Shown here piece after piece: positions 1-15,911 of a DNA stretch of 64,000 bases. The translations under genes and the position numbers were made by a program. Origin of the DNA: Seriola aureovittata (taxonomy: Eukaryota; Chordata; Actinopteri; Carangiformes; Carangidae); NCBI RefSeq assembly GCF_021018895.1, contig NC_079382.1:14579001-14643000 (forward strand). Reading direction: 5' to 3'. Numbering within the stretch: the first letter of the stretch is position 1; each line of letters starts with the position of its first letter. The notes under the pieces are model-generated. The model did no database searches. It was not told the DNA's origin and saw nothing but the letters and a program-made list of their open reading frames with translations.

Positions 1-726
1 TGCAGCTGTTCCTAAGGGAACTCTATCCCTGGTGGGCTATCACCTGTGGAGATAATCTTTATCATTCCTGTAATTAATGAGGCCTTAATGATGAGCTCTG
101 AAACTCTGCCTCGGGTCATTAGCCGCAAGCAGCCTCAAAGTGCTGCTTTGCTCTCAGCTGTTGCATACCTTTTAGCATGGCTTTGAATTTCAAAGACGTC
201 CTGTGAGAGAGAACAGAGAGAATCTAAGTTTGTTTCCGGTACACTATTTCAGAGCTTCACTGACGCCCCTAATTTCTAATTGGCCAAATCTGGTGTGATG
301 CCAGTGCACTAAACTCAGCTGTGATGGGACGGTGTTACAGAGTGGTACTTAAACAAAGTGAAGCAGTAGCCAGTCATGATTCTCCATGACTTTGCTTGGC
401 AGTAAACACTCACTTCTTTTAACAATCGTGCAAAATTCAGCTTTTGCCCTACGTCTTTTAGTTATTCTTAAACAGGCTTTTGGCTAAATGAATATAATAT
501 CGATATGATATAAATCTGAAACCAGTGGATACTCAGACTCTAGAAAAGCAGAAGATAACCAACCATCATTTCTCTCAGTGTGCAGAATATGTTTTTTTTT
601 GTTCTAAACATTTTTTGAAGAAAAACTCCTTTGGCAGGGAAACACACAATTTTGACACTTCAATTAAAACAGAAATACCCACGATGTACAAATGCCAAAT
701 TTTACCTCCCCTTGAGATACTGGACA

Positions 727-785
<59 letters not shown>
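727..785 (+). repeat. (CA)n microsatellite
   Basis: Uninterrupted CA for about 58 bp. Open reading frames over it (poly-Thr/His, or Val/Cys in reverse) are artefacts. Confidence 0.95.
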
Positions 786-786
<1 letters not shown>

Positions 787-869
787 CAACATGGCCTGGA
801 AGAGTGTTATGTCAAGTACCTCCCATCATGCTTTGTTCCTGTGTAGTGAAGTGAGTGAAGCGAATGGCA

Positions 870-1790
870 ATTCTTCATTCTCACCCTCCCCTCCCACCCC
901 AACTTTCATCCTCTTCTCCCTCCTTTCCTTCTCACCCCATCCTCCCTCTCCCCACAGTGGAGCTCCACTAATCCGTATTGAGGAAAAGCCCCCCCCCACA
1001 AAAAAAAGAAGTTTCCTCCCCCATTTCTTCCTTTCCACCTTTACAGCCTCCCCCATTCCTCTTTTTTTTACTTCCCACCATTCAACTCCTGTGCGCCTTA
1101 TTTCCTCCATATTTCAAAAATTCAAACTGCCGACTGGTGATCCCTTTCTCTCACCGCATGAGAATCGGGGAGCGACTCGCAGCTTAGCGCTGACATCCCC
1201 CCCTCCCTCCCTCCCTGCCTTTTTCCCTCCTTCCCTGCATCGCTATGCACTGTACCGATCAATCAATCTCCATTTCTTACATTCCATCTCTCCTCTCCAG
1301 CATCCTATCGTGGACCAGAAACAAAGCAGCCCCCCCAACCCCCAACCCCACCCCACCATCCCACCTACCCTTCAGCTTCCGACCGGGCCTGGCCGGTTAA
1401 TCTTCCCGAGGCGTTCAGTGTCTAACCGACCCCCCTGATGCCAGCAGACAAAGAGAGGGCTCCCTAATTCTCCCTTTCTCTTCTTTACCCTCACCCACTC
1501 TCACCCCTTCACCGCACCCCCTCCCCACCTACATTCTCCATCCACAGGGCCCCAGAACCAGCGGAAAGGCTTTGAAGAGGGGGAACACCCCCTCCCAGCT
1601 TCTGCCTTCCATCCCTCTAGTACCCCCACACCCCTCAAAAAAAAAAAAAAAAACCTGCACCGCCAAGACTGTCAGGGTGGCCCTTCCTTCTCTCCCCCCT
1701 TTGTGGGGTCCTGTGTACCCCGTTTTACATACCTCAGAACCTTAGCATCTGTCCCCCCCCCCCCTCCAGCTCATGAAAGACCGACCTGCT
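870..1790 (+). repeat. Polypyrimidine low-complexity block
   Basis: A C+T-dominated stretch of about 900 bp with CCCTCCCTCC, CCCCCCAACCCC and A17 (1637-1653) and C12 (1754-1765) runs. It produces a 215-codon open frame rich in Pro/Ser/Phe that has no domain and no codon signature; not a gene. Confidence 0.8.
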
Positions 1791-3414
1791 CAAGAATGTT
1801 GTTTTTAGTTCCTTCCTTTTCTCATTGAGCGGGTGATTGGTGATGTGCCCGGTTTTGTTGCCCGTATCAATGGTGCCACTTGATGACAATTTGGCGGGCG
1901 AGACGGCCATTTTTAATCGGACGTTAATTTATTGCGCTGCACCCTTGCTGGTGTGACTTTGGTTAAAGGAATGAGTAGGGTGTTGTGTAGCTTTTTGTTC
2001 CTTGTTTTGTTGGGGAGTGTGGCTAACATTAATAGCGTGTAGCTATAGCCCCTCTTTACAGAGGCCTCCGGTGGCACTGAGCCTCGCCTGGAGGAAAAGT
2101 CCCCGCATTATGTAAAAGACCTAAACACAACGGTAGACAACCGCATCAGGGTCATAATCACTTAATCTCCGACTGTAATAGATGTCCACCACGCACTTAC
2201 ACTCACAGACTTGTATACCGCAACAACTGGCTCAAACGCTACACTAGGTCGAATAAGTTTTAAGGGACCATTTCTTTTTTTATAAAACACTCACAAGTGT
2301 TTTCAGGTCATTTTCATCCAGATCTCCTGCTACCATCTAAAAAAAACCCCATCACTCTAAACCTTTCCGACACTGGAGGGGCTGCATCGGACAGTTGCTG
2401 TAACTTTCTGAAACCCGCAGTGCAACAAGCATGTCCTCTTCACTCCCAGCTGCAGCTCCTGTGTGAAAGCATGTGCCATTAGCTTCATATTTAAAGGATG
2501 TGCACGCTTTTTCAATTTTTCCTTTAAGACATTCTCAGTTTTACACTTAATTGTACAGGTGGAAAATGACGGAAGTGGTTGGGTGAAGAATGAAGAAAAA
2601 AAAAAGAAAGATTGAAAGATATCCGAACCCTGATTGTTGTTTCAAGGCCAATCGTGAACGATGGATGGTTTCAGAAAATCACAAAAATTGTCTGATGCTG
2701 TCGGTCAGTCAGTCCCCTAAATCCAACATTTGGAAATGTGGGGAGGGGTGGAGGGGAGGTTTTTCAGTCACTGTTCATTGACCCAACAAGGACTTAAACT
2801 GACCCCTTTAGTGTGGATGGAAGGCCAGGCAGAGAGACAGAGAAGCACTTTCAAATTTACTTTGGGTTAGTGTGGAGTTCAGTAAACTGGTGAGGCTTGG
2901 TCAGCGGGTACTGTGTGGGATGGCTCACTAGGCGCCAGCTGATCCTCCGAATATGAAAACCGGGGACCTGATACTTGGTCTCACCATATTAATTCACCGC
3001 ACTGGATTTACAGTAAACCGGCAACTGGGAACCTGAGCTCAAACCATGACTAAACAATCACCACCACTCCTCTCTGTCTTCTACGGTGCACATACAAAAT
3101 CTTCTCTTTAACAAACCATCTACTCTCCGTCGGCCTTTCTCTCCTTCTCTTTGCTATCCCGCTTTTATTGATGCTAGTGGCGATCTTTTCAAGTCCAGTC
3201 TTCTACCCACATTCCAAAACCCATTATCAGTCAATGCAGAATGTAGGGAGGAAAAAAAAAAAAAAAGCAGTATTACTGTGTCTGTGGGTGGATACCTGGG
3301 TGAATGGCATGTGCACAGCTGGAAAAATGATCCTACTTCAAACAGCGGTATGAATGAGAGAGGTATCACTAACACCACCCACTCAAAAGCAATAAAACAA
3401 GTGCAGGGAGGGGC

Positions 3415-3419
3415 CGTGT

Positions 3420-3455
<36 letters not shown>

Positions 3456-3482
3456 GTGTGTGTGCGTGTGCGTGTGCGCGCA
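3415..3482 (+). repeat. (GT)n microsatellite with GC interruptions
   Basis: GTGTG repeats with CG breaks, potentially Z-DNA forming. Confidence 0.9.
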
Positions 3483-4199
3483 CATTTGTGAATGTGTCTT
3501 ACAAGAATAGAAAGTGGTAAGGGAGGTTTTAACCATTAACTTAATCATCCTTTTCCTGGTTTTATGAATGAAGGCGAGCATTGTCCAGAATTAAATATTA
3601 AACAGAACTAGATTACTTCTCAGTCTCTTCTGATCGTGCCGTGTCCGCTCAACTTCACAGCAATTGTGCCAGTTATGTAATCGACGTGCTTCTAAGTGCA
3701 GCTGAGGTATGTATAGGGGATTTACATAGATTGGGGTGAACGCTCCAAGAGAGTTGGGGGGCCCCCCAGTCAAATAAGACAAAAAAACGAGGGCAGGATA
3801 TGAAGTCAGGACTTGAAAATACCATCATTGTGAGTAATACGGGCCTCAGGCTTTCACTGGGTACACATAGGAGGTGTGTGAACCCCTTTTCAGAAGATTG
3901 CCTGAAACGTGTGATTATGTCAAGGCTACACAAGTAACCTCCAATACTGAACCAGCTACCGCTACATCTACATCCAAATTTCATTTACACGAAATGTCTG
4001 CACCTTACAAAAAGCAATAACAATCGGAATACATCAAAAGCTTCTTTCCCGCTGTGGCTTTCTTTTGTTCTCGCCGTATCTTATCACAGCCGCCTTCAAT
4101 GGAGCGGTACAGGAAGATAAAGTTTTAAAGTGACATTTACAGCTTATTGCCAGTATCATATTTGAGAAAGTGAAAGAGAAACAGCGGTTAAGAGAGTGA

Positions 4200-4280
4200 G
4201 AGTGTGGGTGTGTGTGTGGGTGGGTGGGTGTGTGTGTGTGTGTGTCCAGAGATCATGAGTGAAGAGAGAGAGAGAGAGAG
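4200..4280 (+). repeat. Compound (GT)n / (GA)n microsatellite
   Basis: GTGTGGGTGGGTG at 4205-4244, then GA repeats at 4262-4280. Confidence 0.85.
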
Positions 4281-6510
4281 CAGCACAATTCAAGAACACC
4301 GTGACACCTGTGGGTGTGTTTCATCAGATCACTTGGAAAAAATTCAGGAAGTTTAAATGGCTGATGTATAAAAAGTCAGTGACTGGTTGGATTAATATTA
4401 AAAATTTCCTCAGAAATGTCTTATTTTGTCTAATAATCATGGATGGTAAACTTTTTTTTATTTTATTTTTTTAATTATTTGTACACTTTTTTTTTTACAT
4501 TTTTTAACTCAGCTCACACAGTCGCTGATACATTCAGGAGAGAAATGGGGACAGCAATCAAAACATGGAATCAATGGTTGACTTTTATTTTCCTAAAACT
4601 GCTTGTGTGATGTTACAACTTGCTGCTGATGGCACACTGAACCACAATCCTCCACAACAACAGATGCACACAAATAAAAACTCTGCCAACCGCTCCAAGC
4701 CCAGCTGGGGGAAACAGTCACATGGTCTCACATACCCGCATAGATGTCATTTGGAATTGTGTGGAGCTATAATAGCAGCGAGTGTTTCAAACTGTATCCT
4801 CGAGCTCGATGAGTACTCCTCTACCCTCAAGCCCCCCGCTGCGCTGTGATTACAGACCCCTAAATTGTCGTTTATTGCCCTTTATCCCGGAGAAATTAGC
4901 TACAGGCTCATGGAGACCTTCAGCAGACAAATGATTGTGTGTCTATGGGCAGTAGGCTGTAAATCAGATGAGATGAGACATATAAAGTTTTAAAAACTGG
5001 GTCGTTTTTGTGTAGTCAGAGCTTCAGCGTGTTACACTCAGTTAGCTGGATGTTTTTGAGGAACAAAGGGACGCAGGAAATCAGCTGCCAATCCGACTCC
5101 TGAAGGATGTCCACACTCCCGCAGCTGCATCCTGGATATGGATTACGTAACGCTAATTTTCACTTATTGTTGTGTGTGTTTTTCTTTTTCTGACATTTTT
5201 TTTTTTTTTTCTTAACTCATTTAGTTGGAGCAGAGCTTCACACTACGTCCACTCATGCCTGCGTGGGTTTTTCCTCAAGGTGCTGTGTTTTGCTCCTTAC
5301 AGTTCAAAGACTAGGAAGCCCCAGGTGCACTAAAAACACTAAACTATGTGCCCCTTTTCTGCAGTTGCATGCTGGTTAAGTCTGATCCTGACCAGGAATA
5401 AGTGAGCGAACTCTCCATAATAGATGGATTGAGCGCTTTTCCCCCTCCAGCTAATTGGTTAGAAATTGCACGTTCAGACAACCTGTTCTCAATTTGCCTG
5501 TAAAGTTTGACTGCTCCTCAAAGCACCATCCTGTACTCGGGCTTTAATCGGGGTTGTCAGAGCACATTTTCCATATCCTTGAACCATGCAAATTAACGTT
5601 TTCCTTTGTACTATTAGCGTTGAGGGGGGCAGTCCCCATTAATAAAACGTGTATTCTAATTCTTCCATACCTCCATTCTCTGATTTCACCATCGCTCTTT
5701 CATATTTCTCTGCCATTCGTTACAGCTTATGTCCCTGCGAGGCATATTGGATGCTCCCATAACATGATTTTCGGGCTAATATAAACCTGTTATGTACATA
5801 AAATCAGCATTTAATGGCTGCCCACATCTAATCTGCAGCGTTGGCTTTGAAAGGGGGAATAATTTCAGGCTTTGAGGATGATAAAGAGTGATGGAGGGAG
5901 CTGTATGGAGAAGCAAGCATGCGTTTCCCATATCAATCAAGGCCTATGGATGGCGAGGCTAGTTAGCAGCTCGTGATTGTTTTGAGGCCCTTGGCTGGGG
6001 TTCCAGTGTATCCTCGAGGCCCGTCCCTTTTGGATGGCCCAGTGGGGGGCGAGGTGGCGCCTCCGTAGCCCCAAATCCAGCCCACGTTCATGCGTCCGTT
6101 CGGATCCATCACTGCAGGGCAGAGTGGTGGGGCAAGGGCCGGCCTTTGTCCAGCGCCGCATTCTTTGGCCCATTGTACGCAGACCACGACCATTTAGGGA
6201 TTTTAAAGGCTCGTTTGCACAATTCCTTTTGTCAGCGACCCTCAGCACAGAAAAGCAGGAGAGCAGCAGAGGGGGGAGAGGCCAGTGGTTCCTCAATGTA
6301 AAAGGGAAAAACGATGGAAAACGAAAACGAGAAATGGGGAACAGGAATAAAAGGGGGGTGGGGGGGTGAAAAATGGGGTTTGTTGTAGTTGTTCTTTTTT
6401 AATTACATGGATTGGCATATAGTAAATCAGGGCACTTGGCACAATACGTATGCTCCCCTTCCCTGTCATTTAAGCTCTGTATCTCACCACGTCTTCATGA
6501 AAGCCTTGGA

Positions 6511-6537
6511 TTTTTTTTTTTTTTTTTTTTTTTTTTT
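6511..6537 (+). repeat. T27 homopolymer
   Basis: An unbroken T run of 27, with no retroelement recognisable beside it. Confidence 0.9.
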
Positions 6538-8826
6538 CCTTGGGCAACAGGCAGGCCTACTTTTCTCATGGCACCAAGGCACATGTCGTAATGGGAATAC
6601 AGATACCATTTCAGACACATCACATGTCCTCATAGAGTAAAACAAATGCTAAGCATAACAAGATATCATGGACTCCGCCCAGCTTCCAGTAAGAAAACAG
6701 CTTCTAATCAAAGAAGAATATTTTCCCTTTTTCTCAGGGCAGAGCTGTGAGGGTCCTTGGTTGGAAAGGTTGTTTTGACTGTGATGTGTGTGCGTGTGTG
6801 TATGTGTATGTGTAAATCTGTTGCATTACCCAGATCCTACTTCGTCCTTAATGACATCATAATGTATACCAAGGATGCTTAGATGTCTTATTTAAAAGAG
6901 AATCAGTGAAGTCACTAATTGATATTCAAATTCAGTGCAGTTAAACACTGAAATAATTATATTTGCCGTGTGTGCTGTAGCGCTGATATTTTTATGCCTT
7001 ATTATACTCATCACTCAAGCATCAGTGCCTCCGATTTTAAAATCTTGTTTGGAAAATTGATATTTGTGTTCCTAGGATTGATACCAAAATAATTAGTGTG
7101 TTCTGGGCGTACGAACAATCTTCATAGTCTGTGCACTGTTTGCTTCTCTGCAGCTTTTGTGTGCACGAATACAGGTAATTCACACGATGAACATTCATTA
7201 TTCACCATTAAAAGCTGTCTTGTTTTTTTAACATGCATGTGATTAAGCCTATTAATGACGCAAATCTCCTCATTAATCATGACTTAATCATGTTGCTCTC
7301 CCTTACATTACATTACACTAGCTGTTTTTAGTAATGAAATGTCTCGAGATTGGTATTGATATTGTTGATTCTGGCCCTAGTATTACTTGGCATCAGATTG
7401 GAACCAAATGTTGTGGTATCGCCCACATCTGTTTTACCCTCCGAGTCATCTTAAAGCAGTGAAACTCGTCAATATTCTAGCAAAAACTGGGGCTGCCTAT
7501 TGTTTTAAAATGTTTCATTATCAGACCTGAGCTTTGGCGAGAGATGCTATAAGAATGTCAACATTCTTTTCATATGACAAAATTTGTCGAGCTGTTCAAT
7601 GTCTCACATAATGTCAAATAAATAACTAAATATGAAACATTTCCTCATTTAGATTATTAAATATGAAATAATAAGTTAACATACCTAATGATCTGACCAC
7701 TTATTTAATGCCAACTTCCAGTGTTGTGGTAAGCACCCCTATGGCAGTGTGTTAATACACCCACCACCTGATTTATTCATTGTTTGGTAATCAGCTAACT
7801 GATTAACCACATGGATAAATGGATGAGTGCGTGACAAATGTGACGGAGGTTTTGTGTTCATGTGTGTGTCCTGTTGTTGTTTAGTGTTGGCTTTCGATTG
7901 CACATGAATAGCTGGCCGGTAGGGTGGGGTGGGGGTCTAGATGGTAACGGGCTAAGCTGATGCTATGCAAGGATACTTAAAGACTCTCTTAGTCCTCTAA
8001 AGCACATTGTTATCATCCTGATTGGGTTTAGCACTCAAGCAGAAACCAATGCATTCCTTCCTATTGTGTTTCATTCACCGGAGAAGCTGGAGAGAAAACA
8101 AAAGAGGCCAAGCATCACAATCTGGCCCTATTGTTGCTCATACAGTGACCAGCCGAGTCTGTTAGAAAGTTTTATTGACTGACTCAAAACTTGACTGTGA
8201 GGAATCCCAGGAATCAATTACTATTTATTTTTATTCAAGAGGCTTTTTTTTTCCCCCAATTAGATTCCTGGATTCTGATCCTCTTCGGGGGGGGGGGGGG
8301 CAATGAGTGAGGGTCATGACTTCTGGCTGAAGAGGTCAAAGTTGAAATGACATGCAAGGTGGTGATGAAGCAAGTGGAAAAACAAAGCGTTGCTATGGAA
8401 CAAGCAAATAGTATTTGAGCTGAGACTAAGCTCTGGGGAGAAGCTTTAAAGGGAGTCTCAACAGAAACTTCTATGATTCAGACAGAAGATTATTCAAGAT
8501 GTTTGAAATGACATGTCCAGGCAAATGTGAGTGGATTTTTCCTTAATCTATAGGGACATACATTTTGTTCTTTGATCTGTTCTGTTTCTTCTAGCATTTG
8601 GACGGTTAACTCATCTTGCCAAGTTTGTAAATATATTCTGAGCTGCTAACTTGCACAGGCGTGTTCTTGTGAGAGTCAAAGGATGGTATGTGGAGAGAAG
8701 AGCTGACTCCTGCGACTGCGTTGACTGATTTCGTCTTTGAATATGACTGAATTCAGACGTGTGCAAAACCAGGGGTCAAGTGTGTCAGCATGCAAAGTCA
8801 TGTGTCAGAAGGTGCACCCTGCAGAG

Positions 8827-8846
8827 AAGGGGGGGGGGGGGGGGGG
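8827..8846 (+). repeat. G20 homopolymer
   Basis: Run of about 20 G. Prone to sequencing error; able to form a quadruplex. Confidence 0.85.
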
Positions 8847-10105
8847 TACACAGTGGCACTGCCCATAAGGAGCAGACGAGCTCCAGCTTCTGTTGGCACG
8901 CCACCTGACCCTGCTGCCACTTCAATATGCATCGACCTCTCAGCTGTTCTCCTCCTCGTTCTCCCTTTCTCCCTGTTTTTTATTATTGTATGGAGCTGCC
9001 CCTTCCAGCAACAACCCACAGGAAGTCATTCACTTCCTAATTATCTGCACATCAAACAGGGGTCGCCACGGAGACGCAGACCATAAATTCAGCCCCCACC
9101 ACCACCACTCCCCTCCGTTGTGGTGCGATAGCGCAGCAACAGCTGCCTCTAATTGGGGCTGTAGGTTCAAACTGCTAACATATGACTTCCCTCCCATTCA
9201 CTAACACACTGTCTGCCTCTGCCAAGGCCGCAACACACGCGGACCAGGTCACCAGCACCGAGAGGGATCGGGTTTCGGATAAAGAGAGACAGAGTGTAGA
9301 GAAAGAGAAATACACCCCTTGATGGCACAGGAAGCTTGGTGTGGTTTCGGGATGGGCTCTGAAGTGGTCCAACGTGGCCCGCTCCCACCGCAGAGGCCCT
9401 CGGGTCAACAGGAGCTCACCCAGATTGACAAAGAGAAAGAGAGGGATGAAGAGCGAAAGAGTGACAGGCTGTGATAACAAAAGCGACCACAGTGCGGTTT
9501 CATGATGGCTCTCCGGGTGAAAACCGATGAGTTGTCAGATCCGGCTGGGCCAGATGTTGTATTGCTCCAATCAAAAACCCTTTTTTACACATGTGTAAAA
9601 GTCCAACCATCCGTTACTGAAATGCGATAGAGCACCCCTGTCTATTCTTCCATGTTTAAAAACTGCTTTTATCTGACAGTTGTTGCCGTCCTCTAATGGC
9701 AGGTCAGAGGTCAGAGTCGGTTACAGAACAGGTTTTGTTTTTCTGCTCAAGGACACTTCAGCGTTTGGAAAGATACATGGTCAGATTGATCTTCGTGTAC
9801 TAAACCACTGAGAGATAATGGGCTATTTCCAACACATGACCAAGGCAGAGGTGTCAGAAGAAGAGTCCATACTCTAAAGGGCTGAAGAGGCTTTAGTACC
9901 TGCCACTGCCATGTAAATTGGACCCTCAGAAAGTGAACGAGGCTGCCTATTGTCCCTAATGGCCTCTTGTTAGAAAAGCCGCCTACAGTGTGAATTTGAG
10001 TTTGTATGCCTGCTTCAGGGTACGTGCATATGCACTTCCTAGTTTCCCCTTAAGTTTACTGCGTTTCAGCAGGAAACACAATTAGCCCAATCAAAGTGAA
10101 AGGAA

Positions 10106-10137
10106 GGGGTGGGGGGGGGGGGGGGGGGGGGGGGGGG
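10106..10137 (+). repeat. G-tract of about 31 bases (G4 T G27)
   Basis: GGGGT followed by 27 G. Length may be misassembled. Confidence 0.85.
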
Positions 10138-10755
10138 TGGAGGAGGGACTGCGTTTTATGAACATGGGTGGTGAAACAGCAGCATTGTGACGGCACAGAG
10201 GATATTAGGTGCTGGGCGGCAGCTTTTTGATGTAGAGGAGTCTTTAGCAGGCGTCTGACTCTTGTTAAAGTGGACCGACATACAATTAAAGATATATGGC
10301 CCAGGACAGCCGTGTGATTTGGATACATTAGCGGATTAGATTTTAAAGGGAGTTGTTTAAAGGATGGCCAGTAAATACTATTCAGCACTAATGTGTGCTC
10401 TCATGTATGCAGTGAATTAGGTATCGTTTAAAAGCACCATTTTTAAAAGCATGTTAATGGAAGTCTATTAAAAGGGATGTTCGGGAGATTAATTATCGGT
10501 CCACAAACTGCTGTGTGCGCAGGTCCTCATTACAGCAATAAAGTAATAATCCCAGATGCTACCACTCTCATTTATCTTTTTTTCTGTACGTCTCTTCATG
10601 GTCTTTCTTTTCAACCCTCTTCCACGTTCTGTGAAGATACTTTTACATATGGAGCCCTTTACTGTATTTTATGGCATACGAAGAAGAAGCATTCAGCAAT
10701 GTGACTGCATGCTTGTGCCAAAAAAAGTAACTGCTTAAGTCCAATACTAGGAAAA

Positions 10756-14001
<3,246 letters not shown>

Positions 14002-14998
14002 TTTAAAGGGTTGGTTCACCCAAAATTACTCAAAAACATTCATTCATCTAGACATTCAAATAGTTTTAATGTAGTTTTGATTTGTTTAAAGAGTGGATAC
14101 ACTGATCCTTTCTCTCCCAGTACTGATTTGCCTTAACAGGCATCAGAGTATCTTCCAGTACAGGTTCCTAATCTGCTAATTTTTATGTCAGGTTAGGGAT
14201 TCGAGTGGCACTAAAATCTGAGTCAGCAGCCAGTTGTGATTTGATGAATGAAACTGATCCTGGAAAGAATTTTATAATGAAACTGACAAAGAAATTTCCA
14301 TGTCTTTTTGATCATAAAGCAGGTCTATGTGCTATATTAGTACTGTTAAAGTATCAAAGTGCTCAGTCCACAGAGAAATGTACACAGCCTGTATTCAGAA
14401 ACTGAGCCTTAAAACGAGCCGTCAGGACTTACATAACTTTGTGATGTCACAACAAAGCAGTCACCACCCTCGGCAATGCCCCAAGCACAGCCCACCTGAA
14501 CCCACCATCCAACCTTGCAGGATTTGATTTCTCTTAGTGTTTACCTGAAAAGAAGAGAGGCTCAGAGCCTCCTCTCTTCTGATTGGCTCACTGACCTGTT
14601 GTTACTAGAGCTCCCAGAGAGAAGACTGAGAAAGGAGATGTAAAACTACATTGAGATGTTTTTTGGTGCTTAAAACCACAAATATATCTTCTTATGGCTA
14701 TCAACACTCCGAAAACTGTAAAATATGGGACCTTTAATGTGAATCGGGACAATACCTGATCATGGCCTCAATACAATAGGAGTAAACGAAGTTTCACATC
14801 TGGTTCTCACGGCATTTAAAAATACAACATCTGCAGTTGCAGTGTCCCCATTATTCAGACTGATACATAAATCTCACTATGAAAAATTGTCATTAAAACT
14901 TTACAGCTTTTTTTTTTTTTTTTTTTTTTTTTACCAAATAAGCTGGCCCCTTGGAAACTGTTGATAGTGTGTAAATTTGGGTGAATGGGCACTTTAAA
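14002..14998. mobile_element. MITE-like element with TTTAAAG..TTCACCCAAA inverted ends, interrupted by another repeat
   Basis: The left end reads TTTAAAGGGTTGGTTCACCC. The right end, reverse complemented, reads TTTAAAGTGCCCATTCACCC. The ends are therefore imperfect inverted repeats of about 25 bp, both containing TTAA. No transposase is encoded. About 450 bp in the middle (14285-14737) belong to a second repeat family, so this appears to be a nested insertion. A T26 run lies near the right side (14907-14932). The type is common in teleost genomes; family name not assigned. Confidence 0.6.
14285..14737 (+). repeat. Dispersed repeat, copy 1 (inner element)
   Basis: This stretch is similar along its length to the reverse complement of 37101-37542. 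Shared blocks include ATAAAGCAGGTCTA/ATAAAGTAGGTCTA, TTTGTGATGTCACAAC, GCCCCAAGC, ATATATCTTCTTATGG and the terminal AAAATATGGGACCTTTAA. The two copies are diverged by substitutions and small indels. No long ORF of known type is present; it is probably a non-autonomous DNA element. Confidence 0.75.
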
Positions 14999-15309
14999 TA
15001 CCAACTGGTCACAGCTCACAGTAGCCCCCCCTTGTGCAAACTACACCATGGGGTTTAGTGGGTAAACTAAAGACTATCGTAGCTTGTTTTCCACACCACC
15101 ACTACATTTCAATTTGCTTTTAGTAGTCTGACCTAGTTAAATATGCTAGTTCAAGGACAGTCAGTCTATAAAACCCCACTTCCACACATATACACCAAAC
15201 GCAGTGTGTAAAATCAGGATGATCAGCCAGACAGACTCCATTCATGTGGAAACTAATCACATCAGCTGTTATCTCTTCATTAACTCCAGTCTAAACAGTG
15301 CATCCCTAT

Positions 15310-15440
15310 TTGGTGTGTGTGTGTGTGTGTGTACACGTGTGTGTGTGAAAGAGACACTGCAAAAGTGAGAGTATGCATACAAATGCATGCATAACAGTGC
15401 ATAAAGGCATTTGTCTTTGTGTGTGTGTGTGTGTGTGTGT
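15310..15440 (+). repeat. Two (GT)n tracts
   Basis: GT runs at 15314-15350 (interrupted by ACAC) and 15418-15440. Confidence 0.85.
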
Positions 15441-15581
15441 ACCCCAGCTTTGCATCACTGATTCCAGCTCTGGTGCAGATCTAGAGCCAGATAGCAGCAA
15501 TGCACAGGCCGCTGCAGGCCACGGCCATCTGGGCCTGGCCCCAGGTGACTGTTCTCCAGAGTGGGGGGTGTTGGGACTGTT

Positions 15582-15630
15582 GTGGTGGTGGTGGTGGTGG
15601 GGGGTGGGGTGGGGTGGGGGGGGGGGGGGT
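15582..15630 (+). repeat. (GGT)n / poly-G tract
   Basis: TGG triplets, then GGGGTGGGGTGG and a run of 12 G; quadruplex-prone. Confidence 0.8.
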
Positions 15631-15852
15631 TGCAGGACAGTATTACGGCATGGATGGGGGTGTGATTATGAGGCAAGGTAGAATAAATACACCCCTCCTC
15701 CCCTCCATCCGTTCGCCTCAAGCTTGTGGTATGATGGAGAGAGGGGGGACTGAACACACAGCTGTCCTCAGCCATTATCAGTGATGGATGAAGCCAGAGC
15801 AGAGCATCAATGGCATGCCCGGCGCTCACTCACTCGAATGTGTCAGCGTATT

Positions 15853-15911
15853 GGTGTGTGTGTGTGTGTGTGTGTGTCTTATTTAACTGTGTGTGTGTGT
15901 GTCTGTGTGTA
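15853..15911 (+). repeat. (GT)n microsatellite, interrupted
   Basis: GT repeats broken by CTTATTTAACT. Confidence 0.85.

Larger units (their letters stand above)
1791..10105. other. Non-coding DNA, no gene seen
   Basis: No exon-like ORF with recognisable domains on either strand. It contains a GC- and CpG-richer block at about 5990-6200 and AT-rich, TAAT-containing stretches (for example 6870-7300) that look like enhancer DNA. Short open frames here have no family features. Confidence 0.6.

Noticed and set aside
791..1438. 215-codon plus-strand ORF
   Set aside because: It lies in a polypyrimidine block, so it is only Pro/Ser/Phe/Leu-rich. It starts beside a microsatellite, with no domain or splice structure.
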